Below are positions 60,448 through 64,000 of a stretch of 64,000 nt of DNA, piece after piece. Under the pieces are notes generated by a model, which saw nothing but the letters and a program-made list of their open reading frames with translations, searched no databases and had not been told where the DNA came from. Position 1 is the first letter of the stretch. Each line of letters begins with the position of its first letter. This DNA comes from Enterococcus florum (GTDB lineage: Bacteria; Bacillota; Bacilli; Lactobacillales; Enterococcaceae). The stretch covers positions 117,375-181,374 of the forward strand of contig NZ_BJCC01000031.1 of NCBI RefSeq assembly GCF_004309355.1, in the 5' to 3' direction. A program made the position numbers and the translations under genes.

Positions 60448-60476
60448 GCTCTTTATTTAAGTATAAAGGGCTTTTT
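60448..60476 (+). terminator. Terminator-like hairpin in a divergent intergenic region
   Basis: GCTCTTTAT (60448-60456) pairs with ATAAAGGGC (60463-60471, one G-U), loop TTAAGT, then TTTTT. It points along the plus strand, although the gene to its left starts here and runs the other way, so it does not end any called gene. Confidence 0.5.
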
Positions 60477-60627
60477 CGCTCCGAACCCTCAGCTTACAAA
60501 AGTTTCATTGAATCTTTTTTGATTATTCATGAGAAACTTATCAAAGTCTTGTTCCAATGTTTTTTTAAATGGAACGGCTTGGGGGGAGGATTTCATGATA
60601 AAATAAAAAGGCAAAGGAGTGGGGTCA

Positions 60628-61056
60628 TTGGAAATAAAAGAGTGTATGTTTTCTGAAGTTGAACCTTTTTTAGAGGATTTATTTTCTCAGCAGCATCAAG
60701 AACATTTCCTCACGAATATAGAGGAATCGGAGGAGCAAATTTCTTTTGGCTCTTGGGAAAAGGAGCAGCTGATCGGGGGGATCGTAGGCAAGAGACACTA
60801 CCAGACACTGCATGTCTCGCTGTTGGGTGTCCAACCAGCATATCGCAATACAGGGACCGGCAGTCGATTGCTTAAAACCATGGAGGAATACGCATTCACT
60901 CATGGTGTAGACACGATCACTCTGACTACCAAAAAATATCAGGCGTTGGATTTTTATTTAAAGAATGGGTACCGGATTTTTGGCGAATTGGAAAATGTTC
61001 CAATGAAGGGAACCATTAAATATTACTTAGTGAAGAGGAGAAATGAATGGAATTAG
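60628..61056 (+). CDS. GNAT-family N-acetyltransferase
   Basis: 142 residues from a TTG start with AAGGAG 8 bases upstream; an in-frame GTG at 60619 is part of that site. The acetyl-CoA loop is VQPAYRNTGTGSRLL (RxxGxGxxL form), followed by the helix and YLKNGYRIFGEL. Substrate unknown. The gene overlaps the ACT-domain gene by 10 bases, so both are probably translated together. Confidence 0.83.
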   Translation: MEIKECMFSEVEPFLEDLFSQQHQEHFLTNIEESEEQISFGSWEKEQLIGGIVGKRHYQTLHVSLLGVQPAYRNTGTGSRLLKTMEEYAFTHGVDTITLTTKKYQALDFYLKNGYRIFGELENVPMKGTIKYYLVKRRNEWN

Positions 61057-61427
61057 TGTTAATGGAAGAAGAACTTTCGGTTTTTCAAGTCGCGGACATG
61101 AATGAATTGGATTGGTCGGTTCGTCCGATGTTTATCGGAATGACTGAGGATGAGATCTCAGTGGTAGCCCCAGTTGTTCCGGAAGAAACGATTCAAAGAG
61201 AAGACAACTGGCGCGGATTTAAAATCGCTGGTGTGTTGGACTTCAGTCTGGTCGGTATTTTAGCCAAAATCGCGACACTATTGGCTGAGGAAGGGATTAG
61301 TATTTTTGCGATTTCGACCTATAACACGGACTATATTTTAGTGAAGGCTGATCAAGTAGACAAAGCGGCAGAGATCCTCGCCGCACAGGAGTACCGCATC
61401 AAAAAAAGCGGAGAAGCTCCGCTTTAG
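61047..61427 (+). CDS. ACT-domain protein (ACT_7/CASTOR-like)
   Basis: 126 residues. The second half is an ACT fold: FKIAGVLDFSLVGILAKIAT, then EEGISIFAISTYNTDYILVK, the D-x-x-G/V-I-L helix being where amino acids bind in such sensors. The first half is a shorter, similar fold. Standalone proteins of this kind may bind an amino acid. It overlaps the acetyltransferase gene, suggesting an amino-acid-linked pair. Its 3' coding end doubles as terminator of the opposing DUF554 gene, which it overlaps by 4 bases. Confidence 0.82.
   Translation: MELVLMEEELSVFQVADMNELDWSVRPMFIGMTEDEISVVAPVVPEETIQREDNWRGFKIAGVLDFSLVGILAKIATLLAEEGISIFAISTYNTDYILVKADQVDKAAEILAAQEYRIKKSGEAPL
61401..61425 (-). terminator. 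Terminator of the DUF554 gene, inside the ACT coding region
   Basis: AAAGCGGAG pairs with CTCCGCTTT, loop AAG; on the minus strand a run of seven T in total follows. These bases encode the last residues of the ACT protein. Confidence 0.8.
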
Positions 61428-62125
61428 AAAAAATAATATTGTACCGTCAGCAGGGCAATGATGACCAAAATACTGGGTAGGAAATTTGAGACCCGGATTT
61501 TGGTCAATTTCATAATATTCAGGCCGATTCCTAAGATCATCAATCCTCCGATTGCACTGATCTCGTGCATCAAGATATCCAGCAGCTCCGCTGGCAAGTA
61601 TTTCACGATAAAGCTGGCAAAAATAGTGATCGCACCTTGGTAAAGAAAGACCGGAAAGGCTGAGAACAGAACCCCGATCCCCAACGAAGCCGTCAGCATG
61701 ATGGACATGAAGCCATCCATTACAGCTTTTGTGAACAATGTTTGGTGGTTGCCAGCGACTCCGCTTTCGATCGCTCCGATGATGCCCATTGAGCCGATCA
61801 AATAAATCAGCGTGGCAGTAACAAAGCCTTCCGCAAAATTACTGTTTCCCCGAGCAAATCGTTTTTCTAAATAAAGTCCGACAGCGGTCATGCCGTCTTC
61901 GATTTTCAAAAATTCACCGATCATTCCCCCAAGGCAAATACTGATAATGATCAAAATAAAGGAGCTTGCCTGGATCGACATTTGGATAGCGAGAGCAATT
62001 ACACCTAAGCTGATCCCTTTTGTCACCGTGTCCTTTGTTTGTTCGGAGATATTTCGCAAAATGATACCGGAGAGACTGCCTCCAATGATTGCCAACCCAT
62101 TGACCAATGAACCTAACAATAACAT
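61424..62125 (-). CDS. DUF554 membrane protein
   Basis: 233 residues with six to seven hydrophobic helices. GSLVNGLAIIGGSLSGIILR at the N-terminus and GISLGVIALAIQMS are the hallmarks of DUF554 (YdfK/YqgA-like). Glycine-rich helices suggest a transporter or channel, but no function is established. AAGGA lies before the ATG. Divergent from the PucR regulator gene 206 bases away. Confidence 0.85.
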   Translation of the reverse strand: MLLLGSLVNGLAIIGGSLSGIILRNISEQTKDTVTKGISLGVIALAIQMSIQASSFILIIISICLGGMIGEFLKIEDGMTAVGLYLEKRFARGNSNFAEGFVTATLIYLIGSMGIIGAIESGVAGNHQTLFTKAVMDGFMSIMLTASLGIGVLFSAFPVFLYQGAITIFASFIVKYLPAELLDILMHEISAIGGLMILGIGLNIMKLTKIRVSNFLPSILVIIALLTVQYYFF

Positions 62126-62269
62126 TTTTCCACGTCCTTCTTTGAATACCCAACTGATGAGAATGGCATTAAAAAATCGATATCTCTCATACTACCATGA
62201 GTTTGTTCAATTGAAAACCAGCGTTGCGAGATTTGTCGCTCGTTCCCGCGATCGACTCAAGACAAGCTG

Positions 62270-62298
62270 TTAGAAATGTACCCTGATTGTGGTAAAAT
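62270..62298 (+). promoter_or_regulatory. Probable promoter of the PucR-type gene
   Basis: TTAGAA (62270-62275), 17-base spacer, TAAAAT (62293-62298). The -35 box is moderate. Confidence 0.45.
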
Positions 62299-62331
62299 TT
62301 CTGTATTAAGAAAAATAGGAAGGAGCTCGTT

Positions 62332-63894
62332 ATGGGCGTTAAATTGAATGAATTACTGACCTTGCCCTCACTGCGGGAGGCAGAGGTGATTGCTGGAAAG
62401 AATAACTTGAACAGTACCGTCACATCGCTCTCCTTTTTGGAAGTTTCCGACATGAGCTTCTTTGCGCAAAATATCCAAATCAAAGAAGAATACTATGCCG
62501 GGGAATTGGTGATCAGCTCGTTTTTCAGTATTCGAGAGGATGTGGAAAAACAATGCGAAGCCATTCGTCATTTACATGAACTAGGTGAGATCGGCATGCT
62601 GCTTTACTATGTCGGCATCGTCATTCCAGAGTTGGACCCTCGAGTGGTTCAAACGGCGGAGGATTTGGATTTTGTGATCGTGTTGATGCCTAAACACAAT
62701 TTCCAGTTAAGGTACAATGAAGCGATCGTTGAGATCATGACCGAGATATTGAAACAAAAGTCCTCGGAGCATTTAGTGAATGAGGTACTGGAAAAAACCT
62801 CTCTGCTGCCAGAGCATTTAAGAAGTGTCGAGATGACGTTGAAAATATTGGCGGATCTTCTAAGGACCAATATCGTTTTGACAAATGCCAACGGCGAGAT
62901 CGTGAATCAAATCAAATGGCCGAGAAACTCCTCAATGGATATCTCCGAATTTATTCGTACGCATCCGATTGAGGATGGCGAACAACTTCAAAAGGCTGAG
63001 TTTTCGTATTTTTATAAGGAAATTTACCACAAGGACAATGGGTTCCTTCACTTTTACTTGATCAAGGAACACGATGTGCTGACTCAAGCAGAGTGTGAGC
63101 AATCCATCGAGTTGATTCAGGTTTCGTTAAATTTGTGGGGCAAAAACCATGGCGAAATCAGCGAATATGCACTTGTTCAGGCGATCTTGAACGATGAAAG
63201 TGAAAAAATGTATCGGCTAGCTAACAGCTTATCGATCGACGTCAAGGCCATTGATAGGATGTGGCTGCTGCAATTAAAGGACACGGAAACAGAGAAGCTG
63301 ATTAAGAGTGAGTTGATCGAACATGCAGCCAAGTACTACCAAACCTGTGTCGTACAAATAATCGATAACCAGCTGGTTGCACTGTTGGGAAACTATCGCC
63401 ACAACGATTCCGAGCTAAATTTGACACAGGATTTCGTTCAGTCAGCGACTGCTCAAGAGCAGATCGAAAGCATCGTATTGTGTCCGCGAATGCGCAATAC
63501 GACAGATGTGCGAAAAACCTATCAGCTGGTCAATGAAGTATCGGCCAAGTTGAAACGAATCTACAAAGAACGCAAAACCTTTTCGATCAGTGAGCTTCGA
63601 CAAGTCGATTATGCGGTCAAACTGGTTCAATCTGGAGAAACGGAAATCGAAGAGACCTTGGCAGTGTTGGAACCTATCCTCCAAAATCAAGAGTATCTGA
63701 CGACCTTATGCTGTTTCCTATTGGATGCTCAAGGTGATTTTCAACGCTGCAGTGAGCTTTTGTTCGTCCACAAAAACACAGTAAAATACCGCATCAAGAA
63801 AATCAGTGAATTGCTGGGCTATACGATCACTCGTTTTTCCGAAAGTTATGAATGCTATTTTGCTTGTATGATCTATCGGCTGATCCATAAATAG
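62332..63894 (+). CDS. PucR-family transcriptional regulator
   Basis: 520 residues. Residues 1-120 are the PucR N-terminal domain (LNELLTLPSLREAEVIAG, then LEVSDMSFF and LVISSFFSI). A middle region of GAF-like/GGDEF-like layout follows, and residues about 460-520 are the C-terminal helix-turn-helix of the family (LLFVHKNTVKYRIKKISELL). PucR regulators control purine or amino acid degradation; the neighbour genes (DUF554, ACT, GNAT, APC permease) do not fix the target. AAGGAG lies before the ATG. No terminator is evident before the insertion sequence end that follows. Confidence 0.88.
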   Translation: MGVKLNELLTLPSLREAEVIAGKNNLNSTVTSLSFLEVSDMSFFAQNIQIKEEYYAGELVISSFFSIREDVEKQCEAIRHLHELGEIGMLLYYVGIVIPELDPRVVQTAEDLDFVIVLMPKHNFQLRYNEAIVEIMTEILKQKSSEHLVNEVLEKTSLLPEHLRSVEMTLKILADLLRTNIVLTNANGEIVNQIKWPRNSSMDISEFIRTHPIEDGEQLQKAEFSYFYKEIYHKDNGFLHFYLIKEHDVLTQAECEQSIELIQVSLNLWGKNHGEISEYALVQAILNDESEKMYRLANSLSIDVKAIDRMWLLQLKDTETEKLIKSELIEHAAKYYQTCVVQIIDNQLVALLGNYRHNDSELNLTQDFVQSATAQEQIESIVLCPRMRNTTDVRKTYQLVNEVSAKLKRIYKERKTFSISELRQVDYAVKLVQSGETEIEETLAVLEPILQNQEYLTTLCCFLLDAQGDFQRCSELLFVHKNTVKYRIKKISELLGYTITRFSESYECYFACMIYRLIHK

Positions 63895-63947
63895 TCGATT
63901 TTGCTGAAAAAAACGAAATACCTGAGAAAGAAACAGCTTGTCAGAGA

Positions 63948-64000
63948 TGTAGTGACCCCAAAAAGTTAGACTTTTTTTGGAGTGGAGAAATCCACTCCTC
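63948..64000 (+). mobile_element. Left end of an IS3-family (IS150-like) insertion sequence, partial
   Basis: TGTAGTGACCCCAAAAAGTT at 63948 begins like the terminal inverted repeats of IS150-group elements (TG first, then ACCCCAAAAAGTTAGAC type). Just inside, GGAGTGGA (63979-63986) and TCCACTCC (63991-63998) form a hairpin, common near IS ends to block outside transcription. The transposase is beyond the window. No target repeat can be checked. Confidence 0.6.

Overview
The window reads as chromosomal DNA of a low-to-moderate GC Firmicute, most likely an Enterococcus. The main reasons are a complete agmatine deiminase locus in the aguR / aguB-aguD-aguA-aguC order known from Enterococcus faecalis, a Gls24-type protein, an Mga-type regulator, several PTS operons with cre-like sites, and strong AGGAGG ribosome binding sites. 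The large set of sugar and electron-acceptor genes would fit the avium/gilvus/raffinosus side of the genus, but that is an inference and no species marker was seen.

Layout. 1-1.6 kb: the tail of a winged-helix regulator and a sortase-anchored surface protein. 1.8-7.7 kb: the agmatine deiminase locus, a membrane LuxR regulator divergent from carbamoyltransferase, antiporter, deiminase and carbamate kinase; agmatine is converted to putrescine with gain of ATP, behind a perfect cre site and a set of repeats. 7.8-10.3 kb: a TMEM175-like channel, a Gls24/Asp23 protein and an RpiR regulator. 10.9-19.5 kb: one long operon with 6-phosphogluconate dehydrogenase, a 2-hydroxyacid dehydrogenase, an iron-type alcohol dehydrogenase, a mannose-family PTS (IIC, IID, IIB, IIA) interrupted by an unknown membrane protein, mannonate dehydratase and KDPG aldolase. 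It probably serves a sugar acid. 19.5-30.3 kb: sucrose and alpha-galactoside genes. scrR-scrB diverge from scrA-GH13 across mirror-image operators; then a GH36 alpha-galactosidase divergent from an AraC regulator, fructokinase and a UPF0303 protein.

30.4-32.7 kb: a membrane-linked XRE regulator and an APC permease. 32.8-41.5 kb: a nitrite respiration/detoxification island: nreABC oxygen/nitrate sensing, sirohydrochlorin chelatase, nirB-nirD, uroporphyrinogen methyltransferase with a cut-short HemD-like tail, nirC and hemC. A perfect TAGGG-N4-CCCTA palindrome lies before nirB. 41.9-47.2 kb: a compact, little-described envelope locus of secreted glucosaminidase/CHAP hydrolase, private signal peptidase, membrane coiled-coil protein and long cytoplasmic coiled-coil protein. 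47.2-52.9 kb: dapB, an M42 aminopeptidase, glucose dehydrogenase plus glucose uptake protein, a Pr6Pr membrane protein, a methyltransferase and a VOC protein. 53-54.4 kb: an Mga-type regulator followed by about 950 bp of AT-rich DNA. 55.3-58.9 kb: a Fur-box-controlled heterodimeric ABC transporter resembling siderophore transporters. 59-63.9 kb: a second YjeM-like permease, a GNAT and an ACT-domain protein, a DUF554 membrane protein and a PucR regulator. The last 50 bases look like the end of an IS3/IS150-type insertion sequence.

Best candidates for something undescribed: the four-gene envelope locus (41980-47119); the degenerate M28-peptidase-like membrane protein inside the PTS operon (16301-17212); and the nitrite reductase island whose siroheme pathway is visibly incomplete and whose NreB has only three of four cluster cysteines. 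All functional calls were made by reading sequence; no database search was run.
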